Below the pieces are notes generated by a model that did not search any database, was not told where the DNA came from, and saw only the letters and a list, made by a program, of their open reading frames with translations. Made by a program: the position numbers and the translations under genes. From assembly GCA_013416795.1 (NCBI GenBank), contig RQSC01001202.1, positions 132,527 through 165,208 on the forward strand: 32,682 bases of DNA, read 5' to 3'. Numbering within the stretch: position 1 is the first letter of the stretch; each line of letters opens with the position of its first letter. Source of the stretch: Prasinococcaceae sp. CCMP 1430. Its lineage: Eukaryota; Prasinodermophyta; Palmophyllophyceae; Prasinococcales; Prasinococcaceae. Positions 18,145-27,286 of the stretch are shown here, in pieces.

Positions 18145-19664
18145 TCACTCGCTGGCCACCGTCGCCGCAGACGCTGCCTGTGGCGAAGCCAACGGGGTGT
18201 CCCCGGCGGCATCGTCCTTGCGGAAGAGAGTGATCTCCTGCGGCGCGCGCGCGCTCGTGTCAGCTCGCGTCGACCGGTGCGCGCGCAGCGCGCACACGAC
18301 GCGCCCGCGCGACGCCTCCCCGCGCCTCTCGGCCGTGCGCGCGTACCTGCTGCTTGAAGTAGCGACGATCCTCTTCGTCGATGAGCACGAGCTGCAAGAA
18401 GTAGCGCACGCTAAACTTGTTGAGCACATTGCCGTACGAAGGAGTGAGGTCGTAGTTGCTCAGGTACAGCCGGATAGGAATGCACTCGCGGCTGGCAGGT
18501 TCGCCGTCCATGACCTCGTATTTCGCGACTATAGGGCGCACCGAGGGGGCGACAGGCTGCATTAGCGCCTGCACGCATTTTCACCGCTCTCGCATGCAGG
18601 CGCGCGCCGCGCAGGCGCCAGCGCCGCTCACGCATGCGCACGCACCCGTCTCGCTCTCGCTGTGCTGGCTGCCACCAGTGCCGGTGGTCTCACGCCTCTT
18701 GATTTCGATCTCCATGTGTTTGATATGTATCCGCACCATCAAGAAGTAGATCTTGCCCACGACCACGTCCCGCAGATGGTACTTTGCCTGTGGAGCGAGC
18801 GCAGCAGCGGCTGTCCCGTCAGTCCACGCCGCCGAGGCAACACCAGCGCCGGGGAGCGCAGCGGCGCCCGCGCGCCGCACGCACCTTCGAGTACTCGAAC
18901 TCGATGTGGAGACAGTCCTCTATTCCTACCTGCGAGCGCGTGTGTCGCGCACGAAGTGCAAAAGAGCGCCATGTGTCAGCGACCCGCAACCACCCATGGC
19001 AGCGGCGACAAAGACGGACGACGAAATGGCCTGCGCGCTCACCTCCATTTTGATCGGGTTGTTGACCTCCGGCAGCGCCTCGGGGTTGCGCACCCAAAGC
19101 TCCAAACTCTCCGTCTGCGACATGCCATACTGGCGCGCGAACGTCACGCGCAGTAGGTAGCGCACGCGCACGTGCATGCCGCTGTACGACTCGTACGGCA
19201 TCTCAACGGACGGGAACTCGAAGGTGAACTTGGCAGGCCTGTCGAGGATGCCCTCGTTGGACAGATTGCGCGAAAGGGACACGAAGTTGTACGCGGCGCC
19301 GCGCTCGGAGAGCAGCTCTGAGCGTTGCGCAGCGCAACAGAGGCGTCAGCTCCCACGCATGCACGCGGCGGCGGCGGCAGGAACGTCTGTGCGTGCCAGC
19401 GCGAACGCTCTCGTGCTCGAAACGCGCGGCCGCACCTGCCTGCCCGAGCAGCTCGATCTTGAGCCCCTGGTGCTCGACCCTGCGCGCGCTCGTGGGCGTG
19501 ATGACCACCGTTCCTGCCACGGTCTCGCCCTCGCGAAAGAGCGGGAGCTTCTCGGCCTGCCGCGTGGCGCCGCGCTTCATCGTCACGGTGCGCCGGCCCT
19601 CTGCCCCATCGAGCTTGAACGAGATGTGCACCTTGCCCTGGAAAGCGCCCAGCAGGCCCGCCAT
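18145..19664 (-). CDS. VPS26: VPS26-like retromer subunit
   Basis: Six exons on the minus strand (19664..19436, 19317..19043, 18929..18885, 18787..18646, 18528..18347, 18237..18145), all with GT-AG introns of 97-118 bases and compatible phases, give 321 aa. Family text is continuous: EHQGLKIELLGQ, YESYSGMHVRVRYLLRVT, VNNPIKMEVGIEDCLHIEFEY, KYHLRDVVVGKIYFLMVRI, VAKYEVMDG, IPIRLYLSNYDLTP, KFSVRYFLQLVLIDEEDRRYFKQQEITLFRK. VPS26 is an arrestin-fold subunit of the retromer core, which retrieves cargo from endosomes to the Golgi or plasma membrane. The length agrees with family members (about 300-330 aa). The third exon is only 45 bases. The C-terminal 20 residues are Ala/Ser-rich and unconserved. 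It converges on the FAD oxidase gene with 63 bases between stop codons and is head-to-head with the TBC1D20-like gene, another endomembrane factor. Confidence 0.95.
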
Positions 19665-20117
19665 GGCCGCGGCGTCCGCGCGCGCGCGCGCGCACCAGCG
19701 GCCGGGCTCGGGCGGCGAGCAAAACGGGCGGCCGGCGCAGTCCGGGCGCAAGGGACACAGGCGAGGACGGAGCGGGGGAACGCGCCGGGCACTCCGCCGC
19801 CCGCGCGCGCAGTGGAGCCCGCGCGCGGGTGTGCGGGGGCGCGCGAAATGCACATGCGCGCGCCGGGCCACGACAGCATGCGAATTGACCTCTCTTTTGT
19901 GGTCCTTGACGTTGATGGTGATGGACATGTTAAGGGGCGCGGGCGCTGCTGCGTCGGTTGAGGAGAGCAGCCGGCACCGCCGAGAGCGCCGGTGCAGGGG
20001 GCGCTGCAGCAGTCGGCTGTGGTGGCAGCGAGGACAGGTGGGAGCTGTCGGATGGGGAGCTGAAGGGGGGGAGGCGTGCGGTGCGCCACTCGTCGCGCGC
20101 GCGGCGTGTCATGGCAG
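19665..20117. promoter_or_regulatory. Divergent promoter region, VPS26 / TBC1D20-like genes
   Basis: 453 bases lie between two head-to-head ATGs. A GCGCGC alternation adjoins the VPS26 start (19678-19692). A seven-G run (20065-20071) lies 46 bases upstream of the TBC1D20-like ATG. A lower-GC patch at about 19875-19930 can be read as a short minus-strand exon (ATG at 19928) with a GT donor near 19885, but no matching downstream exon was found. Confidence 0.4.
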
Positions 20118-21502
20118 ATGGCGGCGCGCGCCGGCGGGCGCGCGGCGGCGCGCCAGGACGCGCAACGGCTGCGCGCCGTGGCGGCCGCGCGGGGCCTCGG
20201 CACGGACGCGGTGCGACGGCGCGCGTGGCCCGCGCTGCTGGGAATCGATGGTGCCGACGACAGTGAGGCGTCGGTCGAGGTACGTGCGTCGCCCGGTGGG
20301 CGATGCGAGGCAAGAAATGCGCAACCTCGCCGGCGCGTGCTCGTGGGAGCTCCTGCTGACGCCGGCGCGCTGCCTCTGCCACCGCCTCCTGCCTCAGCAC
20401 TTCCGAGCAGCTGCGCGCTCCCCCGCCCCGCACCGCGATGCCGCCGTCGTGGATGCCGATGTGGCGCGTAGTCTGTGGCACTTCGCGCCGCGCGCTTCAG
20501 AGGATGAGCTTGAGGCGCAGCGCGCGGAGCTGAAAGAGCTCCTCAACGGCGTGTGCGGCGCCAACGCCGGCGAGGTGCATTACTACCAAGGGCTGCACGA
20601 CGTGGCGAGCGTGCTGCTGCTGACGCTCGGGCAGCGCGCGGCCTTCGTGGCGCTCGAAAGGCTTGCGCGCACGCACTTGCGCGAGTACGTGCGGTCGGAC
20701 CTGAGCGCCTCCCTCGTGCGGCTCGAGCTGCTGCCGGTGCTCTTGCGACGCGTGTGTGCGCCGCTCGCAGAGTTCTGCTTCGAGCGCGCGGGCGCACCGC
20801 CGCACTTCGCGCTCAGCTGGATCATTACGTGGTTTGCGCACGACTGTCGGGACCTCGAGATCGCCAAACGTGCGTCCGTCACAGCACGTGCTGCAAGCGC
20901 TACGCGTGCGCACTCAACCTTGCACACCCCTCCCTCCGGAGGGCCGTTCTGACGCTGTCTGTATCGCGTGCTGCGTCCGGCCTCCACCCCACCCACCCAT
21001 CCCACCCACCCACCCCACCCATCCTGCGCACCTCTTGGCACGCATAGGCTGCTTCGACGTCTTCCTCGCGCTGCCCGAGCATGCACCTTTGTACGTAGCC
21101 GCCGCACTGCTGCGCCGCAATGCCGCAAAAGTGATGGAAGGCACCGAATGCGATGCGGCGGAGGTGCACCACGCGCTGAGCAGCGTGGAGGTGTTCGGCT
21201 CCGTGTCCGTTGACGAGCTCGCAAACGAGGCCATCACGCTCATCAATAGCCACCCGCCTGAGGTGCTCGAGCGAGCAGCGGCAAAGGCAAGAGCTGCGTC
21301 GCAAGCGCGCCCGCGGCTGCGTTGGGAGAGCCTCATCACGCTGCGAAGCATCGCGCTCAGCGCCGCCACCGCAGTGACCGCTGCGCTTGCCTTCACCGCG
21401 CTCGACGCCGATGGCGACGGCTCCATCGTGGACGAGCTGCTTGGCGGAGATACGCACCTCGTGGACGTGGTGCGAGCGTTGCTGTTGACTGCAACGGTCT
21501 GA
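20118..21502 (+). CDS. TBC1D20-like Rab GTPase-activating protein
   Basis: Three exons (20118..20279, 20398..20869, 21048..21502; GT-AG, phases 0 and 1) give 362 aa. The chain follows TBC1D20: an N-terminal helix with DAVRRRAWPALLGID, then DVARSLWHF, EVHYYQGLHDVASVLLL (with the YYQG dual-finger glutamine of catalytic TBC domains), LARTHLREYV, HFALSWIITWFAH, and CFDVFLALPEHAPLYVAAALL. The usual IxxDxxR arginine finger is not recognisable in the same form; DVARSL occupies the corresponding DVRRSL region. A C-terminal hydrophobic segment (about SIALSAATAVTAALAFTAL) fits the ER membrane anchor of TBC1D20, whose substrate is Rab1. Of two nearby ATGs, only 20118 is in frame with the conserved helix; one at 20111 is in another frame. 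Intron 2 contains a CCCACCCACC-type repeat just before its acceptor. Confidence 0.88.
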
Positions 21503-21668
21503 GCCGGACTGACTTCGCTGTAATTAATACGTGTACCTCTTATCCGGTTCGCTGCGCGGACGGCGCCCCAGAACACATTTGCAATGGAACGCAAGCGCCC
21601 CCTCCTCTAAGCGCTCGCACGCTCGCGCGTCTTCGCCCCGCCCTGAGCAGGTTACCAGCACACAGCTG

Positions 21669-23167
21669 CTAGTATATGCCCGGGATGAATCTGTACGGCA
21701 CGATCTTGCAGTACTTGTCCCAGTCGCGGCCATACTTCTTCTTGCACGCCTCCTCGTCGCGCTGCTCGCGATGGATGAGCAGCACAGCGAAATAGATGGG
21801 GTAGAAGTAAGTGAACGGGTTGGCGAGGATCGAACCACACGGCAGGCTCCATGCGAGGCCCATGAGCAGGTCGCCCGTGTAATTCACATGCCGTGCGATT
21901 CCCCAGTAGCCGCTCGTGATGAGGCGCGTGCCGCGCTCGGTGTTAATGTAGTCCAAATGGCGAACCGAGGGGCCGTTTGGGTCACGCCTGAACGCATCCT
22001 TCTGCGAGTTTGCACCTCGGAAAAAGCAATAGCCTACGCACTTGAGTGCGAGGATGGCAACGGTGGGCCCAGTCCCGAGAACGACGGCGTTGCGACTGAG
22101 GAAGGCCGCCTGCACCGAGTAGGAGAACGGCACCCACGCGAGGTCACCGAACGCAAGCATGAAGCCGAAGCCGTCGGTGGTGATGTCCATGGTGGATAGA
22201 ATGGCGGGCTCGAAGTAGAGCGCATCCGCGACGTAAAGCAGCTGGAAGATGTAGACGAGGATGGTGCTCGCCGACACAGCACCGCTCTCGCCGGCTTCGC
22301 GCAGCGCGTAGGCCGTGTTGAGCACGATCCATCCGATGAGCCCGGGGTAGAGCTCGCAGAACTCTTTGAGGTCGAAGCTCCCGATGCGCGGATTGAGCTC
22401 CCTGCCGATGAAAAAGTCGTAGAGCGCGTTTCCCGTGTTGCCCCCCTCTGCGAGCAGCGCGCCCCTCGCGAACGAGCGCGCGTAAAGGTACGCCGACAGC
22501 ACGAAGCTGAAGACGATCGACGCAGTCAGCAGCGGGAGGGCGTTGTCCGCCACCCAAACGAGATCGATCGCACGCGCGTGGTGCGCAATGAGCAGTCCGC
22601 CGAGGGACACGAATAGCACCTGCGAGGATCAGAGTGAGAGACGCGCACCGAGCGTGAGCAGCGATCACGCCGGCGGGCGCGCCGCAGCGTGCCGGATTGA
22701 CGCAGGCGTGGCGCAGGGGCCAATTCGCGCGACCGCGTCAGCCGTGCCGCGTGTTCGCTTCGGATCGCCGATTGCACGGCGCCCCCTTTCCCCTCCCCCT
22801 CGTTCGTCCCATGGCCCTCTCTCGCATGCGCGAGCGGCGCGAGCGGCGCGAGCGCACGCACGAGCATCCCGTTGAGTTTGTACGCGAGCCTCTTCCCCGT
22901 GCGCAGCACGGTGCCCTCGCGGCGGAGCCCCGGCAGCACGAGATGCAGCACCGCGACACCGAAGAACCACGCCAGGTACACGCCCATCGCGACGGGCGTG
23001 AAAACGGGCGGCGCGTCTGCCGGCCACACCGGCGGCCACCGCGCCATGTCAGGGCAGCCGCTGGCGCCGCACAGCGCGGTGAGCGCGTACAGCACGCACG
23101 GCAGGCCCGCCATCACGCCGAAAGCGCCCAACGGACCGCCGAACTCATAGTGCGGCTCGGCGCCCAT
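21669..23167 (-). CDS. Delta-14 sterol reductase (ERG24/LBR-type)
   Basis: Two exons (23167..22862, 22619..21669; GT-AG, phase 0) give 418 aa. The ERG4/ERG24 family is unmistakable: HYEFGGPLGAFG at the N terminus, LRTGKRLAYKLNG, GNALYDFFIGRELNPRIG, FDLKEFCELYPGLIGW, FQLLYVADALYFEPA, TMDITTDGFGFMLAFGDL, FFRGANSQKDAFRRDP, GDLLMGLAWSLPCG and the terminal YGRDWDKYCKIVPYRFIPGIY. These match C-14 sterol reductases (ERG24, FACKEL, TM7SF2, LBR) better than DHCR7 as far as motifs can be judged. The enzyme reduces the C14-15 double bond of sterol intermediates with NADPH in the ER membrane; about eight hydrophobic segments are visible. The usual RHPNY is RHVNY here. The start is chosen just before the conserved EFGG motif. 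A six-G run on the coding strand (23205-23210) lies 37 bases upstream. Confidence 0.93.
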
Positions 23168-23706
23168 CGCGCCGCCGTCGGCCGCCTGGGGCGCGCGCGA
23201 TCCGCCCCCCTGCCGCCCTGGCGGACGGAGCGAGCACCGCGCGCGCGCTGTGGCGCCGCGGCGCAGGCGCACGCGTGGCGCTGCCTGCCGGCGCTCGAGC
23301 ACCAGCGCGAAATTCCAGACCCCACTCGCAGAGGATGTTGACGCGGCGCTGCGCCTGGTGGGGCGCCGACGTCAACCCGAATTCCAAATGGTCGGAGATG
23401 AGATGAGATGACATGGAATGGGATGGGACGGAATGGGTAGGTAAGGGTTTAGTAGTCCACTAGTCTAAGGTTGAATAGGGTTTGTTCAGAGGGCCTCGCG
23501 AGCGGGTGCTGGCCGCGGCCGCTGTGTCGGGGCGGGCGGCGTCGCGCGGCACAGCGCGCGCCGCGTGTGGCGGGCGCTGGGAGGTGTGGGTACGGGTTGG
23601 CGAGAGCCGTCGCTCGTGAGCGAATCGGCGCGCGCGCCCGCGCCTCTTCCCCTGCATCGCGCGGCCGCGCGGCGCGCGCGCCCGTGCCGACGACAGGCGC
23701 GGCGGA
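23168..23706. promoter_or_regulatory. Divergent promoter region, sterol reductase / PTB-like protein genes
   Basis: 539 bases lie between head-to-head starts. A distinct lower-GC stretch (about 23370-23490) carries a GATGA/GGAAT-type simple repeat (23395-23445) and AGGTAAGGGTTTAG. The remainder is GC-rich with a GCGCGC alternation near 23672-23682. No gene was recognised. Confidence 0.4.
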
Positions 23707-24790
23707 ATGGGCGCCGGAGCGTCGAGCGCCACCACGGCAGCGCCGGCCAACACAGGGCTGCGCAAGCAGCAACAGCGGCAAATTCAGCAGCAGACGCAGC
23801 CGATGGCGACCCAAGGGGCGGCGGGAGCCGCGAACGGGGGCGCCCGAAGGACGGCCGCCGCCGCTGCGGCGGCGGCCAGTGAGGCGCCCACTGAGAACAC
23901 CTTCGTCGCCGCGTGCGTGGCAGCCGGCAGCGTGGAGTCGGGCGCAAGAGTCGCGGGGCGGCGCGTGTTCCAAGTGAGGCTCGGGCCCGGTGGGGGGCCG
24001 GGCGTGGACGCGTCCAAGTACCGCGGTGGCCCGGTCACGCTGCTTGGCCTCGACTCCGAGGGGTTCAGCCTGCACGACAATGAGAGCTACAGGCTGCTCA
24101 AACGCTTCTTCTACCCGCAGGTGCACAGCTGGGCGCACACGGCGCGCAGGTTCTCATTCCGCTTCCTCGAGCGGTCCAACCGCAAGGTGCACACGTACGA
24201 CTTCGACTGTGTGCAGGACGGCGACGTGGGGGGCATCTTAGAGGAGCTGCACGGACACATCGCGAACATTTTGCAACGCCGCAAGGACAAGGCCATGCCC
24301 GAAGCCGACTTCGAGGCGCTCAAGGAGCGGCTGGCGGCCAATGAGGAGTCGCAGCTCGACGAGCTTCAGGCGGTGTTTCAGACGTCCTACGTGACATGCG
24401 CGCAGGGGAAGGAGCTGCTGGGCGCGCTGAGTGGTGAGCGCGCGCGCGCGAGAATGAAATTCGCTGCACGGGGGCTCGCCTCCGCGAGCCCGGCGGCTGG
24501 CGCGTACCGCCCAGCACCTGCCTTGGCACACGCTCGTGCTGACTCGCTCGTGCGCACATGGCGCGCAAACATTCACACCCGTGGCATGCGCGTGCGCGCA
24601 TACGAATGCAGATCCCTGGGACTTGGCAAATGCCGCCGTGATCATGTACCAACGAACCATAGACGCTACCAGTTTCCGCCACGTGCTCCAGACGGTGCTC
24701 TCTGACCCTGACGACATCGAGAACATCTGGCACCGCATCAAGCAGCTGCCGAAGAACGACCGACCCAAGATCGGGATCAGCAAGGACTAG
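23707..24790 (+). CDS. Unrecognised protein with possible N-myristoylation site and PTB/PH-like region
   Basis: Two exons (23707..24433, 24612..24790; GT-AG, phase 1) give 301 aa. The N terminus MGAGASS fits the N-myristoylation rule (Gly2, Ser6), so membrane attachment is plausible. Residues about 9-60 are Gln/Ala-rich low complexity. Residues about 65-195 alternate strand-like segments (FQVRLG, VTLLGLDSEGFSLHD, RFSFRFLE, VHTYDFDC) and end in a helix ILEELHGHIANIL. This order resembles a FERM-C, PTB or PH fold, but no signature is decisive. A helical region follows (residues about 200-240), then after the intron a conserved-looking C terminus with DPWDLANAAVIMYQR and IENIWHRIKQLP. The function is unknown. 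The gene itself is well supported by a clean splice and non-random composition. It is convergent with the GT8 gene, 383 bases away. Confidence 0.75.
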
Positions 24791-25173
24791 CTGATCTCTA
24801 GCGGTGCAAGCATACCGCGCTGCCCCTGACAGCCCCACTTGGACGCCCCGCGCGCGCGCCAATCGTCCTGCCTGACGCGAGCCCTGCGATTTGTGCGGCC
24901 GCGGCGCCGGCATGCACAGAATCAAATGCAAATCAGATCCTCACGCAACGGCGGACCGTGCGGAAGAGCACGCGCAGCCTAGGCGCTTGTGCAGATATGC
25001 GTTCATGCCAGCCGCCTGCCCCGCGGCGTGGCCTGCCACGACGGGGCGTGCATGCTTGTATGTTTGTATGCTTGGCGCGCCCACCACCTCTGGTGCCCGC
25101 GCTGACGTCAGCGAAGACTGCACGCTCACCGCCCTCCTCGTTCGAACGAGGGTGAGCATCCCCGGGCGGGAGC
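24791..25173. other. Convergent intergenic region, 3' flanks
   Basis: 383 bases lie between the stop codons of convergent genes. It is slightly less GC-rich and includes AATCAAATGCAAATCAG at about 24919-24935. No gene, RNA gene or mobile element was recognised. Confidence 0.4.
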
Positions 25174-26493
25174 TCAGCCCTCCTTTGGAAGCTCCTTCAC
25201 CCACGCACAGTACGGTTCCTTGTCGCACAGTTCCTTGTAGAGCGCCTTGTCATTCGCCGCAACGTCGATCGGCGTGTACCTTCCCCTATGCGTGCACGTC
25301 TCCGTCCCTGGCAATCCGCGTGCGCTTTCGATCTGCCTCCGAAACTCCCACCACATCTCCTGCGCGTAAAGGCACTGGCCGTGCCTCGACCGGAAGACGT
25401 ACCCTGACCAAGGCTTGGAGCAAATCGTAAAATGGTACACACGCAGCTGGCTCTCTGGGAGTGCTTTGCAGCGCGCTTCGTCGCCCATGTTGTCGTACAA
25501 GCAGCGGTCCAACTCGAGGCTTTCGGCCTGCCGCAGGACGTGCCGGAACATGTACGGCATGATCCCCTGAATGGTCCCACCTCCGTACCAAAAACCAGAC
25601 CCGGAGTCATTCCAGCCAAGTCCGTTCTTGTGGAACTGGCCCGAACGGAAGCCGTGCACCACGCGCTCGTACGTGGCTTGATCTGGTCGCACCATGAAGA
25701 CTCCCCCCTGAAACGGGTACTCACCGTTGTCCTCCGGCGGGCGCACGCCGCCACCGGCGCCGTCTCGCGTGTACGCGAGGGTCACGTCCAGCGCCCACAG
25801 CCGGTCGATGTTGCCGAGGAGCAGCGTGTCTCCGTCCAGCACGAGGACCCGGTCGTATTCAGTCAGCTGGAAGGCACGCAGCTTGAGCATCTCGTCGAGG
25901 CCGCAACAGCCGGCCTTCTTGATGTTCTTGCGCAGTCCCTCATCCTGTAGCTCATCGTAGGTCATCCCTGGCCCCTCGAACTCGCGTAAAATCCAGCCGA
26001 ATTCGCGCAGCATGGGCCGCATGCGCTGCACTTTGGGGGTGAGGATGGCAACGGTATCCACGCGCAGCATGCTCTTCACCGCGTGTGGGTTGGCGGTGTT
26101 GTTCTCGCCGCTGCCCGGCCCAGCGTCGCCACGCAGCGCGCGCGGGTACACGGCGCGAACCGACTCGTGCAACACCGCGAGCGCATCACCGTACGGCCCA
26201 TCGGAGGTGACGGCCACCGCCACCGCGAGGCGCAGCTGCGACAGATCCCCTGTAGCCACATGTGCACCTACGCCTGCGGCGGCGGTACCCACACCCAACA
26301 GCTTTCTTGCGCCGAGGTTCCCGTCGCCTGCCATGGAACCGACCGGCGCCACCGCGTCAACTGCTGCAGCTGCGACACTCACGCCTAGCGCGAGCAACAG
26401 CAGCAACGGCGTGCTTGCGCCCAGCCCGGGCCGAGCGCCCGCCTGAGCGCCCGCCTGCCCGGGCCCACGGCGTAGCCCTGCGCCCGCAACCAT
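25174..26493 (-). CDS. Family GT8 (glycogenin-like) glycosyltransferase, type II membrane protein
   Basis: A single exon of 439 aa. A hydrophobic segment at residues about 25-45 after a basic N terminus is a likely signal anchor, placing the enzyme in the Golgi or ER lumen. The catalytic region shows KLRAFQLTEYDRVLVLDGDTLLLGNID with the DxD metal and nucleotide-sugar motif at DGD (220-222), then EYPFQGGVFMVRPD, similar to the F(N/Q)(S/G)GVF(V/M) segment of GT8 enzymes. Further along are GWNDSGSGFW and a C-terminal half with several Cys. GT8 enzymes are retaining transferases using UDP-sugars; donor and acceptor cannot be told here. The ATG at 26493 (ATGG) is the first that includes the anchor; the frame remains open upstream but only through GC-alternating sequence. 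The stop is 383 bases from the convergent gene. Confidence 0.83.
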   Translation of the reverse strand: MVAGAGLRRGPGQAGAQAGARPGLGASTPLLLLLALGVSVAAAAVDAVAPVGSMAGDGNLGARKLLGVGTAAAGVGAHVATGDLSQLRLAVAVAVTSDGPYGDALAVLHESVRAVYPRALRGDAGPGSGENNTANPHAVKSMLRVDTVAILTPKVQRMRPMLREFGWILREFEGPGMTYDELQDEGLRKNIKKAGCCGLDEMLKLRAFQLTEYDRVLVLDGDTLLLGNIDRLWALDVTLAYTRDGAGGGVRPPEDNGEYPFQGGVFMVRPDQATYERVVHGFRSGQFHKNGLGWNDSGSGFWYGGGTIQGIMPYMFRHVLRQAESLELDRCLYDNMGDEARCKALPESQLRVYHFTICSKPWSGYVFRSRHGQCLYAQEMWWEFRRQIESARGLPGTETCTHRGRYTPIDVAANDKALYKELCDKEPYCAWVKELPKEG

Positions 26494-26717
26494 GGCGCCG
26501 TCAGCTCGGCCGCCCCTGTCTATGTGCTGTCGCCGGTGTGGAGCGGGCGCCGCCTTGCGCTGCACCCTGCGTGCGCGCGCGCGCGCGCGCAAACAGCCCC
26601 TGTTTGATTCCGCGCGCGCGCGACAGAGCGCATGCGCGCGGCGCGCACCGCCGACGCGTCGGAAAAAGGACCGGTTGGCGGCAGACGGTGCGCGCTGTGC
26701 GGCTAAGACCCATGCAT

Positions 26718-26745
26718 GCGCCAGCGCCAGCGCCAGCGCCAGCGC
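26718..26745. repeat. GCGCCA hexamer tandem repeat
   Basis: The unit GCGCCA is repeated more than four times from 26718 to 26745, with a further degenerate copy downstream. Confidence 0.7.
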
Positions 26746-26771
26746 CCGCACAGGCGCCGCGCCAGCGCCGC

Positions 26772-26803
26772 GGGGGGTGGGGGGTGGGGGTGGGGGGGGG
26801 GGC
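26772..26803 (+). other. G-quadruplex-capable tract
   Basis: Runs of six, six, five and twelve G separated by single T residues. On transcripts of the minus-strand genes this would be C-rich. It lies between the RBM5-like stop and the GT8 promoter. Confidence 0.6.
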
Positions 26804-26937
26804 GCGCAGGCGGCCGGCAGGGCCGCCTGTACGTGCGTTTGGCGGTTCGCGTGCGCGTCCCGCGTACGCAACCTCCAGGCCGCTGCGATTCCAGTGTACA
26901 CATTATCTGAGGGGCGCAAGCCAAGCGCGTGGCCATC

Positions 26938-27255
26938 TCAATCGCTGTCTTCCTCGTCGCTGTCGCCGCCGAATACGGTGCCGCCCACGGTCTGTCTTGC
27001 GACGAGCCCGTCGCCCGCGGAGCGCACCTGCGGGGCGGTTCGTGCAACGCCGCGCTCCCCGCGTCCCTTGGCCGATGCTGTCTCCGCGTCTTTCCTGCCG
27101 GTGGGCAGTATGAAGGCGCCATGTTTTGCCGCATGAGCCACCACGGCTTCGCCGTTGTAGACGGCCTTGGCACCGATCACAGCCTTGGACGACTTCTTCT
27201 TGGTTTTTGCGGATGCATGTGCCGCTTCGGGTCCCGACGCGTGCGCCTCCGCCCC

Positions 27256-27286
<31 letters not shown>

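Larger units (their letters stand above)
26494..26937. other. Intergenic region with G-rich and hexamer repeats
   Basis: 444 bases lie between the stop of the RBM5-like gene and the start of the GT8 gene, both on the minus strand. It holds GCGCGC alternations (about 26572-26592, 26613-26622), a GCGCCA hexamer repeat (26718-26745) and a G-quadruplex-capable tract (26772-26803). No gene was recognised. Confidence 0.5.

Noticed and set aside
19885-19928. Possible short minus-strand first exon (ATG at 19928, MSITINVKDHKREV) joined to VPS26
   Set aside because: The VPS26 ATG at 19664 already gives a full-length family N terminus, and no downstream exon fits the extra segment.
21800-21845. tRNA-like GGATCGAACC text
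   Set aside because: It lies inside the sterol reductase coding exon, and no cloverleaf can be drawn around it.
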